Positions 7,324 to 16,855 of a stretch of DNA of 29,634 bases are shown here, in pieces. Source of the stretch: Pseudomonadota bacterium. Its GTDB lineage: Bacteria > Pseudomonadota > Alphaproteobacteria > Rhizobiales > Xanthobacteraceae. Location: positions 1-29,634 of the forward strand of contig JAEWFG010000106.1 in assembly GCA_023388935.1 (NCBI GenBank). Direction: 5' to 3'. The notes beneath the pieces were generated by a model, which ran no database searches, was not told the origin of the DNA, and saw only the letters and a program-made list of their open reading frames with translations. The translations under genes and the position numbers were made by a program. Each line of letters begins with the position of its first letter. The first letter of the stretch is position 1.

Positions 7324-8799
7324 TCAGAGCCGCAGCACCTTGCCGGGATTCATGATGTTTTGCGGATCGAGTGCTCGTTTGATGGTTCGCATGATGTCGA
7401 GCTCGGTCTTCGATCGGTAGTGACTGAGCTCGTCGAGCTTGTCCATGCCGATGCCGTGTTCCGCCGAGATCGAGCCGCCCATGGCGGTGATGAGATCGTT
7501 CACGGCCCGCGTGATGGCGGCCGAGTATTGGGTCAGCGTCTGCTGATCCATGCCCTTGGGCCCCATGAACGAAAAATGCAGATTGCCGTCTCCGATGTGT
7601 CCCAACGGATAGGGTCGAATGGTCGGGAGAATGTCGAGGACGGCCTTGGTGCCTTTGTCGATGAACTCGGGAATCCTGGAGATGGCCACCGACACGTCGT
7701 AGCTTATCCCCGGGCCCTCGGCTCGGGAGGCCTCGGCGACGCTTTCCCGGATGCGCCACATGTTGCGCGATTGAAGTCCCGTGTGAGCGATCGCCGCATC
7801 GAGCACGCGGCCGGCCTCGAGCTGATCGGCGAGAAATTGCTCCATCTTCTCGGACATGCCTTCGGCTCCGTCCTGGCGTGCGCGCGAGGACGACCATTCA
7901 AGCAGGAGGTACCATTGCGTGTCCGCCTTGAGGGGATCCTGGATGCCGGGAATGTGGCGCAACACCATGTCGATGGCGGCGCGGCTCATCAGTTCGCAAG
8001 AACCGACATTGTCCTCGGATGCGGCATGCGCTTCGGACAGGATCTCCAGGGCGGCGCGTGGATCCCGAATGGCCAACCACGATGTGCATACGTCCTTGGG
8101 AGCCGGCCATAGCTTGAGGACAGCCTTGGTGATGATGCCAAGCGTACCTTCGGCGCCCATGAAGAGGTGCTTGAGGTCGTAGCCCGTGTTGTCCTTCTTG
8201 AGAGAACGTAGTCCGTTCCAGACGTCGCCGTTGGCCAATACGACTTCAAGCCCCAACACGAGATTGCGGGCATTGCCATAGCGGAGCACTTGCACGCCGC
8301 CGGCGTTCGTGGACAGGTTGCCGCCGATCATGCATGAGCCTTGGGCGCCAAGACTGAGGGGCAAGAACCTGTCGTGATCGGCCGCAGTCTCCTGAAGAGT
8401 CTGCAGGACGCAGCCGGCCTCGACCGTCATCGCGTAACCGACGGCATCGACGTCCAGAATGCGGTTCATGCGGCCGAGCGACAATACGATGCCCGTATGC
8501 GCCGGCCAGGGCGTGGCCCCGCCCATCAGACCGGTGTTTCCACCCTGCGGCACAATCGCAACGCCGTGCTCATGGCAAAGCCGGACCACTTTCGAGACTT
8601 CCTCCGTGCTGGAGGGACGAACGACGGCTCCAGCACCCCCAACCAGCAATCCGCGCCAATCCGTCACGAACGGCCGCTTGGCGTGTTCCTCCTCGATAAG
8701 GCCCTTCTCGCCGACGATCGCGCGCAATGAAGCGCGCATTTGGGCGGTCAACGGAGCGGTCGGAATGGTAGGTTCGGACGACGGTACGGCAGCCGGCAT
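7324..8799 (-). CDS. FAD-linked 2-hydroxyacid dehydrogenase (GlcD / D-2-hydroxyglutarate type)
   Basis: This 491-aa protein has an N-terminal FAD_binding_4 domain (residues ~45-225: VVRPSSTEEVSKVVRLC, PQGGNTGLMGG, LSTNAGGVQVLRYGN, GAEGTLGIIT) and a C-terminal FAD-oxidase domain. The metal/substrate-site motifs HIGDGNLHFSF and SAEHGIGMDK are intact, so it should oxidise a D-2-hydroxy acid such as D-lactate, glycolate or D-2-hydroxyglutarate and pass electrons to a carrier. The ATG at 8799 is chosen over 8817 because AGGGG lies six bases before it. The gene converges on the GMC oxidoreductase with 64 bases between the stops. The exact acid is unknown. Confidence 0.9.
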   Translation of the reverse strand: MPAAVPSSEPTIPTAPLTAQMRASLRAIVGEKGLIEEEHAKRPFVTDWRGLLVGGAGAVVRPSSTEEVSKVVRLCHEHGVAIVPQGGNTGLMGGATPWPAHTGIVLSLGRMNRILDVDAVGYAMTVEAGCVLQTLQETAADHDRFLPLSLGAQGSCMIGGNLSTNAGGVQVLRYGNARNLVLGLEVVLANGDVWNGLRSLKKDNTGYDLKHLFMGAEGTLGIITKAVLKLWPAPKDVCTSWLAIRDPRAALEILSEAHAASEDNVGSCELMSRAAIDMVLRHIPGIQDPLKADTQWYLLLEWSSSRARQDGAEGMSEKMEQFLADQLEAGRVLDAAIAHTGLQSRNMWRIRESVAEASRAEGPGISYDVSVAISRIPEFIDKGTKAVLDILPTIRPYPLGHIGDGNLHFSFMGPKGMDQQTLTQYSAAITRAVNDLITAMGGSISAEHGIGMDKLDELSHYRSKTELDIMRTIKRALDPQNIMNPGKVLRL

Positions 8800-9139
8800 T
8801 TGTTTCCCCTGGCACATCTTGGTGTGTACTGCGCGCGAAGTGCGTCAGGCATTGTCCACGTTTGTGCCATGGAGTCTAACGGCAATATGCCTCGAACCGG
8901 GAACGAGTGCGTCCCGTGGGTGGCCGTCAACGGCGCTGCATGACGTCCGCTGGGCAGGACCGATCCGCGGCCATGGAGGATCATCGCCCTTGTTCCGTCA
9001 TTGCGAGCACAGCCAAGCAATCCAGTGTCTCTCCGCGGAGACAGTCTGGATTGTTTCGCAGCGCTCGCAATGACGGCGTGGATGCCGTTGCGTGATCCGG
9101 GTCCCGCCTGGTCGGCCTGCCGCCGGCCCGGCGGCGCAG
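8800..9139. other. 340-bp intergenic region between two minus-strand genes
   Basis: This gap holds the promoter side of the FAD-linked dehydrogenase and the 3' side of the MFS gene. Its only clear structure is the palindromic repeat at 8997-9074. No plausible small gene was found on either strand. Confidence 0.5.
8997..9074. repeat. 78-bp palindromic intergenic repeat (GTCATTGCGAGC type)
   Basis: GTCATTGCGAGC (8997-9008) is the exact reverse complement of GCTCGCAATGAC (9063-9074). Inside, AGCAATCCAG pairs with CTGGATTGTT, and TGTCTC/GAGACA flank a TCCGCG core, so almost the whole element can fold into one long hairpin. It sits beyond the 3' end of the MFS gene. The structure suggests a MITE-like or REP-like unit. 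Confidence 0.8.
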
Positions 9140-10429
9140 TTACGCCATTGCCGCCTGCGGCTTCGGCTGCCGCGACAGCGCCAGCACGATCAGCGACGCG
9201 AACACGCAGAGTGCGCCGGCGATGAAGAACGCGGGCAGGTAGCTCTGATAGACCGTCCTCGAAAAACCTGCTCCGAAGGCGGCAGTGCCGGCGCCGAGCT
9301 GATGGCCGGCAAAAATCCAGCCGAACACGAGATTGGCGCGCTCGGGACCGAATTTTTGCGCGGTAAGCCGTACCGTGGGAGGCACGGTCGCGATCCAGTC
9401 GAGCCCGTAGAACATCGCGAAGAGCGAAAGACCGTAGAAGGAGAAGTCGCTGAAGGGCAGGAAGATCAGCGAAAGCCCGCGCAGGCCGTAGTACCAGAAC
9501 AGGAGGTAGCGATTGTCGTAGCGATCAGAAAGCCAGCCCGACATGATGGTGCCGAAGAAGTCGAAGATGCCCATGGCCGCCAGCAGGCTCGCCGCCTGCA
9601 CCTGCGGAATGCCGAAATCGAGACACATCGGGATCAGGTGGACCTGGACGAGGCCGTTGGTCGAGGCGCCGCAGACGAAGAAGGTCGCAAACAGGATCCA
9701 GAACGCGCGCGACTGCGAGGCGTCGCGCAGCGTGCCGAGCGCAACCGCTGTGATCGAACCGTGATTCACCGGCGGCGCGGGTAGGGGCTCGGTGCCTTCA
9801 TCGCCGAACGGGCGCAGGCCCACATCGCTCGGCCGGTCGCGCATGGCGAGGAGGACCGCCAGCGCGGAGACGCCGAGCATGATGCAGACGAAGCCAAGCG
9901 CGAGACGCCAGCCGTAGCGTTCGGTGAGGCTGGCCAGCAATGGCAGGAACACGAGCTGGCCGGTGGCGACGCTCGCGGTCAGGATGCCGACGACGAGACC
10001 GCGCCGCGCGGCGAACCAGCGCGTGGCGATCGTTGCGCCCAGCACCAGCGCGGTCATGCCGGTGCCGATGCCGATGACCACGCCCCAGAGGAGCACGAGC
10101 TGCCAGACCTCGGTCATGCCGAGCGAAGCGACCAGCGCCGAGACCACGATGAGTTGCGCGGCCAGCGTGACATTGCGCAGGCCGTAGCGGTTGAGCAGGG
10201 CGGCCGCGAACGGCGCCATCAGCCCGAACAGGATGAAGCGGATCGACAGCGCGGAGGAGATCTGCGCCGTGCTCCAGCCGAATTCCTTTTGCAGGGGAAC
10301 GATGAACACGCCGGGTGCACCGACCGTGCCGGCGCTGATCAGCGCGGCGAGGAAGGTCACGCCGACCATCACCCAGCCGTAGTGGATATTGCGGCGGCTG
10401 AGCGTTGCCGCGAGCCAGTTCGAGATCAT
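9140..10429 (-). CDS. MFS transporter, monocarboxylate/oxalate-formate-like
   Basis: This 429-aa membrane protein has about 12 hydrophobic segments in two groups of six, separated by a hydrophilic loop around residues 195-225 (MRDRPSDVGLRPFGDEG). The N-terminus (YGWVMVGVTFLAALISAG, then EFGWSTAQISSALS) is typical of the MCT/OxlT-like branch of the major facilitator superfamily, which moves small organic acids. GAGG lies just before the ATG. It is on the same strand as the upstream thiolase, but a strong terminator stands between them, so it is probably transcribed separately. The substrate is unknown; an organic acid used by the adjacent dehydrogenase is possible. Confidence 0.87.
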   Translation of the reverse strand: MISNWLAATLSRRNIHYGWVMVGVTFLAALISAGTVGAPGVFIVPLQKEFGWSTAQISSALSIRFILFGLMAPFAAALLNRYGLRNVTLAAQLIVVSALVASLGMTEVWQLVLLWGVVIGIGTGMTALVLGATIATRWFAARRGLVVGILTASVATGQLVFLPLLASLTERYGWRLALGFVCIMLGVSALAVLLAMRDRPSDVGLRPFGDEGTEPLPAPPVNHGSITAVALGTLRDASQSRAFWILFATFFVCGASTNGLVQVHLIPMCLDFGIPQVQAASLLAAMGIFDFFGTIMSGWLSDRYDNRYLLFWYYGLRGLSLIFLPFSDFSFYGLSLFAMFYGLDWIATVPPTVRLTAQKFGPERANLVFGWIFAGHQLGAGTAAFGAGFSRTVYQSYLPAFFIAGALCVFASLIVLALSRQPKPQAAMA

Positions 10430-10492
10430 TGGGCCTCAATGTTGGTTGGCGGGCTTTGCGGGACCCGCGTCATCGTCGGAGTCTGGCACAGC

Positions 10493-10520
10493 AAAAGGAA
10501 GTCTGAAACGACAGACTTCC
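10493..10520 (-). terminator. Rho-independent terminator of the thiolase gene
   Basis: On the minus strand the nine-base arm GGAAGTCTG, a six-base loop (TCGTTT) and CAGACTTCC form a perfect stem, followed directly by TTTTGC. It begins about 24 bases after the thiolase stop. It is the clearest intrinsic terminator in the window. Confidence 0.8.
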
Positions 10521-10543
10521 CTCAATTAAGGACATCGCGTTGG

Positions 10544-11740
10544 TTAGTGCGCGAGACGCTCCACGGCGATCGCAGTGGCTTCACCGCCGCCGATGCAGAG
10601 TGCCGCAACGCCGCGCTTGAGGTTTTGCGTCTCGAGCGCATGCAGCAGCGTCACGATCAGCCGCGCACCGGTCGCGCCGATCGGATGGCCGAGCGCACAG
10701 GCGCCGCCGTTGATGTTCAGCTTCTCGCGGGGAATGCCGAGATCGCGCTGCGCTGCCATCGCCACCACGGCGAAGGCCTCGTTGATTTCGAACAGGTCGA
10801 CGTCACCGGCGCTCCAGCCGATCTTGTCGAGCAGCTTGCGGATCGCCGGGATCGGTGCGGTCGTGAACCATTGCGGTTCCTGACTGTGGGTGGCGTGGCC
10901 CTTGATCTCGGCGAGCGCAGGCAAGCCGTTGCGATCGGCAAGCGAGCGCTTGGTCAGCACGAGCGCGGCGGCGCCATCGGCATTGGCGGAGGAGGCGGCC
11001 GGCGTGATGGTGCCGTTGGCGCGGAACGCCGGCTTCAGTCCGGGGATCTTTGCGGGATCGACCTTCAGCGGATGCTCGTCATTGGCGATGATGCGCGGGC
11101 CGGCCTTCTCCGTGAGCGTGATCGGCGCGATCTCGGCCTTGAACGCGCCACCCTCGACTGCCTTGCGCGCGCGGCTCAGCGTCTCCATCGCGTAGGCGTC
11201 CTGGTCCTTGCGCGTGAATTGGTAGGCTTCGGCCGTGGCTTCACCGAAATCGCCCATGGAGCGGCCGGTCTCATAAGCGTCTTCAAGGCCGTCCATCATC
11301 ATGTGGTCGATGATACGGTCGTGACCGGCGCGATAGCCGCCGCGTGCCTTGGCCAGCAGATAAGGCGCGTTGCTCATGCTCTCCATGCCGCCGGAGACGA
11401 CGATCTCGGCCGACCCGGCGCGGATGATGTCGTGCGCCAGCATGGTCGCCTTCATGCCGGAGCCGCAGACCTTGTTCACGGTGGTCGCGCCGGTGGCGTC
11501 GGGCAGGCCGGCTCCGCGCGCGGCCTGCCGCGCCGGTGCCTGGCCCTGACCGGCCGGCAGCACGCAGCCCATGAAGACTTCGTCGACCTTCTCAGGCGCG
11601 AGCTTGGCGCGTTCCAGCGCGGCGCCGATCACGTGCGATCCGAGCTTGTGCGCGGAGAGCGGCGACAACTCGCCCATGAAGCGGCCGAGCGGGGTGCGGG
11701 TGGCGGAGACGATGACGACGGGATCTGCGGCTTCGGCCAT
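10544..11740 (-). CDS. Acetyl-CoA C-acetyltransferase (thiolase II family)
   Basis: This 398-aa thiolase condenses two acetyl-CoA or cleaves 3-ketoacyl-CoA. All catalytic parts are present: nucleophile C92 in NKVCGSGMKA, H352 in GHPIGATGA, and C382 in CIGGGEATA. The length is normal for the biosynthetic/degradative thiolase family. AGGGAG lies seven bases before the ATG. The gene is a single unit with its own candidate promoter (11767-11794) and terminator (10493-10520). It probably supports short-chain acyl-CoA breakdown together with the hydratase and thioesterase nearby. The preferred chain length cannot be told from the sequence. Confidence 0.93.
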   Translation of the reverse strand: MAEAADPVVIVSATRTPLGRFMGELSPLSAHKLGSHVIGAALERAKLAPEKVDEVFMGCVLPAGQGQAPARQAARGAGLPDATGATTVNKVCGSGMKATMLAHDIIRAGSAEIVVSGGMESMSNAPYLLAKARGGYRAGHDRIIDHMMMDGLEDAYETGRSMGDFGEATAEAYQFTRKDQDAYAMETLSRARKAVEGGAFKAEIAPITLTEKAGPRIIANDEHPLKVDPAKIPGLKPAFRANGTITPAASSANADGAAALVLTKRSLADRNGLPALAEIKGHATHSQEPQWFTTAPIPAIRKLLDKIGWSAGDVDLFEINEAFAVVAMAAQRDLGIPREKLNINGGACALGHPIGATGARLIVTLLHALETQNLKRGVAALCIGGGEATAIAVERLAH

Positions 11741-11766
11741 GACAAAACTCCCTGCAAGTGTGTAGG

Positions 11767-11794
11767 ATTATGATCATCATATGATGCAGCGCAA
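11767..11794 (-). promoter_or_regulatory. Candidate thiolase promoter with embedded palindromes
   Basis: Read on the minus strand, TTGCGC (11789-11794) and CATAAT (11767-11772) are separated by 16 bases and could serve as -35 and -10. The spacer and -10 contain overlapping dyads: ATCATATGAT (11776-11785, perfect), ATGATCAT (11770-11777, perfect) and ATGAT-C-ATCAT (11770-11780). A repressor bound here would block the promoter. Confidence 0.5.
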
Positions 11795-11898
11795 AAAATG
11801 CAACCGCGCCCGGCATGAGAAATTGTCGTGGTTCGGATGAGATTTGCTCGTTCGATGGGCTGTGAGGTAGGCGCGGTGGCTGTTCCACACACCGTTGT

Positions 11899-11999
11899 CG
11901 TCGCCCGACTTGATCGGGCGATCCAGTATTCCAGAGACGGCAAGAGGATACGGAGAGGCCACGGCGTACTGGATGCCCCGGTCAAGCCGGGGCACGACA
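11899..11999. repeat. Palindromic intergenic repeat (CTTGA-loop hairpin type)
   Basis: Two hairpins, CGCCCGA-CTTGA-TCGGGCG (11902-11920) and GCCCCGG-TCAAG-CCGGGGC (11975-11993), face each other as inverted ends of a roughly 100-bp unit, with ATCCAGTA and TACTGGAT just inside them. It occupies most of the 302-bp gap 11741-12042, whose remaining part is the thiolase promoter. Related hairpins occur at 22478-22496 and 29495-29511. Confidence 0.75.
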
Positions 12000-12042
12000 C
12001 CTTTGGCGTGGAGAGAGCCGCTTCAGCACAAGAATGGCGGGC

Positions 12043-12813
12043 CTACCGCTTCCTGTTCACGAACGCCTGCATCAGCCGCGTCGGCTCGTCCGTCAGGAAC
12101 GCCTCACCGAACACCTTGACGCTGAGGTTGACCGACTCCGTCAGCGGCAGCTCCTCCCATTGGCGCAGCAGCGCCTTCTGCGACCGCAGCGCTTCGGGGC
12201 CGCATTCGAGCAGCGCCTTCACGGTGTGCTCGACCTCGGCATCCAGGCCGCCTGCCGCCGCGACCTTGTCGACCAGTCCCCAGGCGAGCGCCGTCGACGC
12301 GTCGATGTTTTCGGCGGTCATCACCAGCCAGCGCGCGCGGGCCCAGCCGATCAGGCGCGGCAGCAGGGCTGCGTGGATCACCGAGGGGATGCCGACGCGC
12401 ACCTCCGGCATGCCGAAATGCGCATCATGCGCGGCAATCCGGAAGTCGCAGGCCGCCGCCACTTCGAGGCCGCCGCCGAGGCACCAGCCGGGCATGCGCG
12501 CGATCACGGGGGCCGGGAAGCCGCGCACGGCCTCGCAGAGATCGCGCAGGCGGCTGATGAAGGCTTCGGCCGACGTCTGGTCGAGCTTGGCCATCTCCTT
12601 GATGTCGGCGCCGCCAATCAGGCTCTTCTCGCTCTGGCCGCGCAGCACCAGGACGCGGATGCTGCGGTCGGTTGCAAGCTGCTGCAGGCCTTCGCGGACT
12701 GCGTCGGTCACGGGTGAGCCCAAAATGTTGAGCGAGCCGGCGTTGCAGATCGCGACATGAACGACGCCGCGCGCATCGCGCGTCACGCCGCAGTGATTGT
12801 TGAGCATTTCCAT
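12043..12813 (-). CDS. Enoyl-CoA hydratase/isomerase family protein
   Basis: This is a 256-aa crotonase-fold enzyme. The oxyanion-hole region reads SEKSLIGGADIKEM (residues 61-74). Both glutamates used for water addition are present, E117 (LGGGLEVAAACD) and E137 (GMPEVRVG), with the same 20-residue spacing as in rat mitochondrial hydratase. It should hydrate 2-enoyl-CoA to 3-hydroxyacyl-CoA. After E137 the usual TIPGAGGTQRL is replaced by IPSVIHAALLPRL, so specificity may differ. The start at 12813 gives the family's normal N-terminus; the Shine-Dalgarno is weak. It could supply the methacrylyl-CoA hydratase step missing from the mmsA operon, which is inference. Confidence 0.88.
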   Translation of the reverse strand: MEMLNNHCGVTRDARGVVHVAICNAGSLNILGSPVTDAVREGLQQLATDRSIRVLVLRGQSEKSLIGGADIKEMAKLDQTSAEAFISRLRDLCEAVRGFPAPVIARMPGWCLGGGLEVAAACDFRIAAHDAHFGMPEVRVGIPSVIHAALLPRLIGWARARWLVMTAENIDASTALAWGLVDKVAAAGGLDAEVEHTVKALLECGPEALRSQKALLRQWEELPLTESVNLSVKVFGEAFLTDEPTRLMQAFVNRKR

Positions 12814-12940
12814 CGGGGCATCTCGGAGGTTTCGTGGACATGCGCGAGGCGCGCTGGTCGGGAGCATTTCCGGGCCGAAATGCCCGGCTTGTCAAGCGGG
12901 CCGGGGAAACGCAGTTGCCAGCGCGAAGTCCGCGCAATAG

Positions 12941-12956
12941 TATGATGGATATCATG
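12941..12956 (+). promoter_or_regulatory. Candidate -10 and operator of the thioesterase gene
   Basis: TATGAT (12941-12946) resembles a -10 element and overlaps the dyad ATGAT-GGAT-ATCAT (12942-12955). The same ATGAT/ATCAT half-sites occur in the thiolase promoter at 11770-11785. The -35 is weak: TTGCCA at 12915 is 20 bases away. Confidence 0.4.
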
Positions 12957-12968
12957 CAAAGGGCTGCC

Positions 12969-13502
12969 ATGACCGAATCCGATCAACTCGAGCTGTTTTC
13001 ACCCGCGCGCCGGCGCGAGCGGCTGGTGGACTGGCAGGAGCCTGCGCCGGTCGCGAAAGTGGCGATGGGCTTGTCCGGCATGGACGCCATGCTCGGCATT
13101 CGCGACGGCCGGCTGCCGCCGCCACCCTTCGCAAAACTGATCGGCTTCGTCGTGGCCGTGGTCGAGCCGGGCCGGATCGTGATGGAGCTGGAGCCGCGCG
13201 AGGATCTCGAAAATACCATCGGCCTCCTGCACGGGGCAACCGCCGCGGCGCTGATCGATACCGCCATGGGTTGTGCGATCTCGACCCGGCTTGAAGCCGG
13301 GCAGAGCTCGGTGACTCTCGACCTCAAAATGACGTTCCTGCGCCCGCTCTCGGTCCGTTCCGGGCTGATCTCGGCCGAAGGCAAAGTGATCAAACTGGGG
13401 CGCCAGACCAGCTACACCGAGGGTTTTGTGCGCGACAGCAAAGGCGCGCTCGCGGTGCATGCAACTGCGACCTTTTCGATGATCGGCAATGTCTTAACAT
13501 GA
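12969..13502 (+). CDS. PaaI/YbgC-like hot-dog thioesterase
   Basis: This 177-aa protein has a 4HBT hot-dog domain at about residues 60-172. The central helix motif LLHGATAAALIDTAMG (around residue 88) matches the PaaI thioesterase pattern with its conserved aspartate, and VTLDLKMTFLRPL follows as the next strand. It should hydrolyse an acyl-CoA to free acid and CoA. The ATG at 12969 was picked over several upstream in-frame ATGs because AAAGGG lies six bases before it. The N-terminal 50 residues (PARRRERLVDWQEP) are a basic extension not typical of PaaI. The TetR gene follows on the same strand after 64 bases. Confidence 0.85.
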   Translation: MTESDQLELFSPARRRERLVDWQEPAPVAKVAMGLSGMDAMLGIRDGRLPPPPFAKLIGFVVAVVEPGRIVMELEPREDLENTIGLLHGATAAALIDTAMGCAISTRLEAGQSSVTLDLKMTFLRPLSVRSGLISAEGKVIKLGRQTSYTEGFVRDSKGALAVHATATFSMIGNVLT

Positions 13503-13566
13503 ATTAATGCACCGCCCGGGCCGTTTCTGTGGTATGGGATGATCTCCGACATTCAATGAGACGCGC

Positions 13567-14190
13567 ATGCGCTATTCCCGGGAACACAAACAGGAAACTC
13601 ACGACCGCATCGTGAAGAAGGCCTCCGTGCGGCTGCGCGAAAAAGGCGCCCACGGCATCGGCGTCGCCGACCTCATGAAGGAGGCGGGCCTGACCCATGG
13701 CGGCTTCTACGCGCATTTCGATTCCCGCGAGGCGCTGGTGATCGAGGCCTTTGCCTACGCCATGGACCGCTCGATGGAGCACTGGCGCAAGATCACCGAC
13801 GAGGTCTCTCCCGAGAAGCGGCTGGCCCTGATCGCCGAGAGCTATCTCTCCGCGCTCCATCGCGACAATCCGGGCCATGGCTGCTCGATCCCTTCGTTGG
13901 GGGCCGAGATTGCCCGCGAGAGCCCGAAGACGCGAAAGGCGTTTGCCGGCAAGCTCGATGAGATGATCGAGATGATGGTCGACTATATCCCGAACCTGCC
14001 GCGCAAGGCCGCGCGCAAGCAGGCGATCGCGACGCTGGCCACGATGGCCGGCACCATGTTGCTGGCCCGTATCGCCGGCTCCAGCGAGCTGTCGGAAGAG
14101 GTGCTGAAGGCGGGCAGGGACAGCGCGCTCGACGGTGCACGGCGAGAGCCGGCCAAGCCCGCGGCAGCGAAGAAGCCGAAGCAGAATTAG
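13567..14190 (+). CDS. TetR/AcrR family transcriptional regulator
   Basis: This 207-aa repressor-type protein has an N-terminal TetR helix-turn-helix at residues 12-58 (RIVKKASVRLREKG, then VADLMKEAGLTHGGFYAHF). The C-terminal part has HGCSIPSLGAEIAR near residue 105, a Cys-containing motif common in one TetR subgroup that sometimes senses electrophiles. The last 20 residues are rich in P, A and K. It lies 64 bases after the thioesterase and may regulate that gene and the thiolase through the ATGAT palindromes; this is inference from position. The Shine-Dalgarno is weak. Confidence 0.88.
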   Translation: MRYSREHKQETHDRIVKKASVRLREKGAHGIGVADLMKEAGLTHGGFYAHFDSREALVIEAFAYAMDRSMEHWRKITDEVSPEKRLALIAESYLSALHRDNPGHGCSIPSLGAEIARESPKTRKAFAGKLDEMIEMMVDYIPNLPRKAARKQAIATLATMAGTMLLARIAGSSELSEEVLKAGRDSALDGARREPAKPAAAKKPKQN

Positions 14191-14209
14191 GCGATATCCG
14201 CATGCTCCG

Positions 14210-14319
14210 GACCTCATCCTGAGGAGACCGCGAAGCGGTCGTCTCGAAGGATGGCCGCGGGCGAGATGTGGGCCTCCATGGTTCGAGACGGCGCTTCGCG
14301 CCTCCTCACCATGAGGGTC
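14210..14319. repeat. 110-bp imperfect palindromic repeat between convergent genes
   Basis: The left end, ACCTCATCCTGAGGAG, and the right end, CTCCTCACCATGAGGGTC, are imperfect inverted copies. Inside are GACCGCGAAGCGGTC (stem with GAA loop) and GGCGCTTCGCGCC, with GTCTCGAAGGATGG facing CCATGGTTCGAGAC. It fills the gap between the TetR and LysR 3' ends. A relative is at 25012-25128. Confidence 0.75.
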
Positions 14320-14325
14320 TGACGC

Positions 14326-15237
14326 TTACGACCGCCCCGCAAACAACGCCCGGTCGCGCTCTACGATCTCGCCAATATAATCCGCCACGGCCCTGATCCG
14401 CGCGAGGTCCTTGCTGTCGGCGTGCATCAACATCCAGAACGTTCGCGTGATCGAAACCTCCTCCGGCAGCACCGGGACGAGCTGCGGGTAGTCGTTCGCC
14501 ATGAAGTGCGGCAGCACCGCGATGCCGAAACCTGCAAGCGTGGCGTTGAGCTGCGCGATCAGGTTGGCGCTGCGCAAGCGCGCTGAGATCCGCGACGACA
14601 CCTGCGGGAGATAGTCGAGCTCCGGCGTGAACAGCAGCTCCTCGATGTAGCCGACGAAGCGGTGCTGCGGCAGGTCCTGCCGCGAGACGATCTTCGGGAA
14701 GCGATCGAGATAGCCAGGCGCGGCATAGAGTCCGAGGCGGTAGTCGAGCAGCTTGCGGCCGACGATGCGGCCTTCCTTCGGCATGGTCAGGCTGATGGCG
14801 ATGTCGGCCTCGCGCTTGGAGAGGCTGAACAGCCGCGCGGTCGCTACAAGCTGGAGATCGAGGTCGGGATAGCGGTCGGCGAAAGGAGCCAGCCGCGGCG
14901 CCAGGAATGCCGTGCCAAAGCCGTCGGGCGCGCCGATCCGTACCGTACCGGTCAGCCGCGCCACCGATCCGCCGACCTGCTCCTGGTTGGCGACGATGGT
15001 GGATTCCATCGCCTCTGCGCTGTCGGCGACGCGCTGGCCGGCCTCGGTGAGGAGATAGCCGGTCTTGCGCCGGTCAAACAGCTTTGCCGAAAGATGCTTC
15101 TCCAGCCGGTCGACGCGGCGGATCACCGTGGCATGGTCGACCCCGAGCTGTTTTGCCGCAGCCGAAACCGAGCCGCCCCGCGCGATGGCCAGCACAAAGC
15201 GAAAGTCGTCCCAGTCGATGCTACCTTGATCCAGCAT
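14326..15237 (-). CDS. LysR family transcriptional regulator
   Basis: This 303-aa protein has an N-terminal LysR winged helix (IDWDDFRFVLAIARGGSVSA, then AAKQLGVDHATVIRRVDRLE, residues ~7-65). The C-terminal LysR substrate-binding domain starts near residue 95 (GTVRIGAPDGFGTAFLAPRL). The ATG at 15237 gives the standard family N-terminus; an in-frame ATG 23 codons upstream would put 23 atypical residues on the protein and lies within the promoter. The gene is divergent from mmsA, with a 100-bp gap holding a strong dyad, so it is the obvious candidate regulator of the valine operon and of itself. The effector is unknown. Confidence 0.9.
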   Translation of the reverse strand: MLDQGSIDWDDFRFVLAIARGGSVSAAAKQLGVDHATVIRRVDRLEKHLSAKLFDRRKTGYLLTEAGQRVADSAEAMESTIVANQEQVGGSVARLTGTVRIGAPDGFGTAFLAPRLAPFADRYPDLDLQLVATARLFSLSKREADIAISLTMPKEGRIVGRKLLDYRLGLYAAPGYLDRFPKIVSRQDLPQHRFVGYIEELLFTPELDYLPQVSSRISARLRSANLIAQLNATLAGFGIAVLPHFMANDYPQLVPVLPEEVSITRTFWMLMHADSKDLARIRAVADYIGEIVERDRALFAGRS

Positions 15238-15271
15238 TTTCGCACATCTATGGTGCAATATCTCAGACTTG

Positions 15272-15306
15272 AATCCTATAAAATGCAGGTCAATAGGATT
15301 TGTCAA
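15272..15306. promoter_or_regulatory. Overlapping divergent promoters with a perfect inverted repeat
   Basis: AATCCTAT (15272-15279) and ATAGGATT (15293-15300) are exact reverse complements 13 bases apart. On the minus strand a consensus -35 TTGACA (15301-15306) is followed after 17 bases by TTTTAT (15278-15283), a likely LysR-gene promoter with the dyad between its elements. On the plus strand TATAAA (15277-15282) could be a -10 for mmsA. A protein bound at the dyad would affect both directions. The spacing is not the classic LysR T-N11-A. Confidence 0.55.
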
Positions 15307-15337
15307 AGCGATCTAACCTGTTTCGTGGGAGGAGTTC

Positions 15338-16834
<1,497 letters not shown>

Positions 16835-16855
16835 CTCAAACAGCGCGAGCTCGAC

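Noticed and set aside
8800..8990. Short open frames in the gap before the FAD-linked dehydrogenase
   Set aside because: None has a convincing ribosome site, codon pattern or recognisable motif.
14210..14319. Considered as a rho-independent terminator or small RNA gene
   Set aside because: It is a large multi-hairpin element without T-tracts and has a relative elsewhere in the window, so a repeat is the better description.
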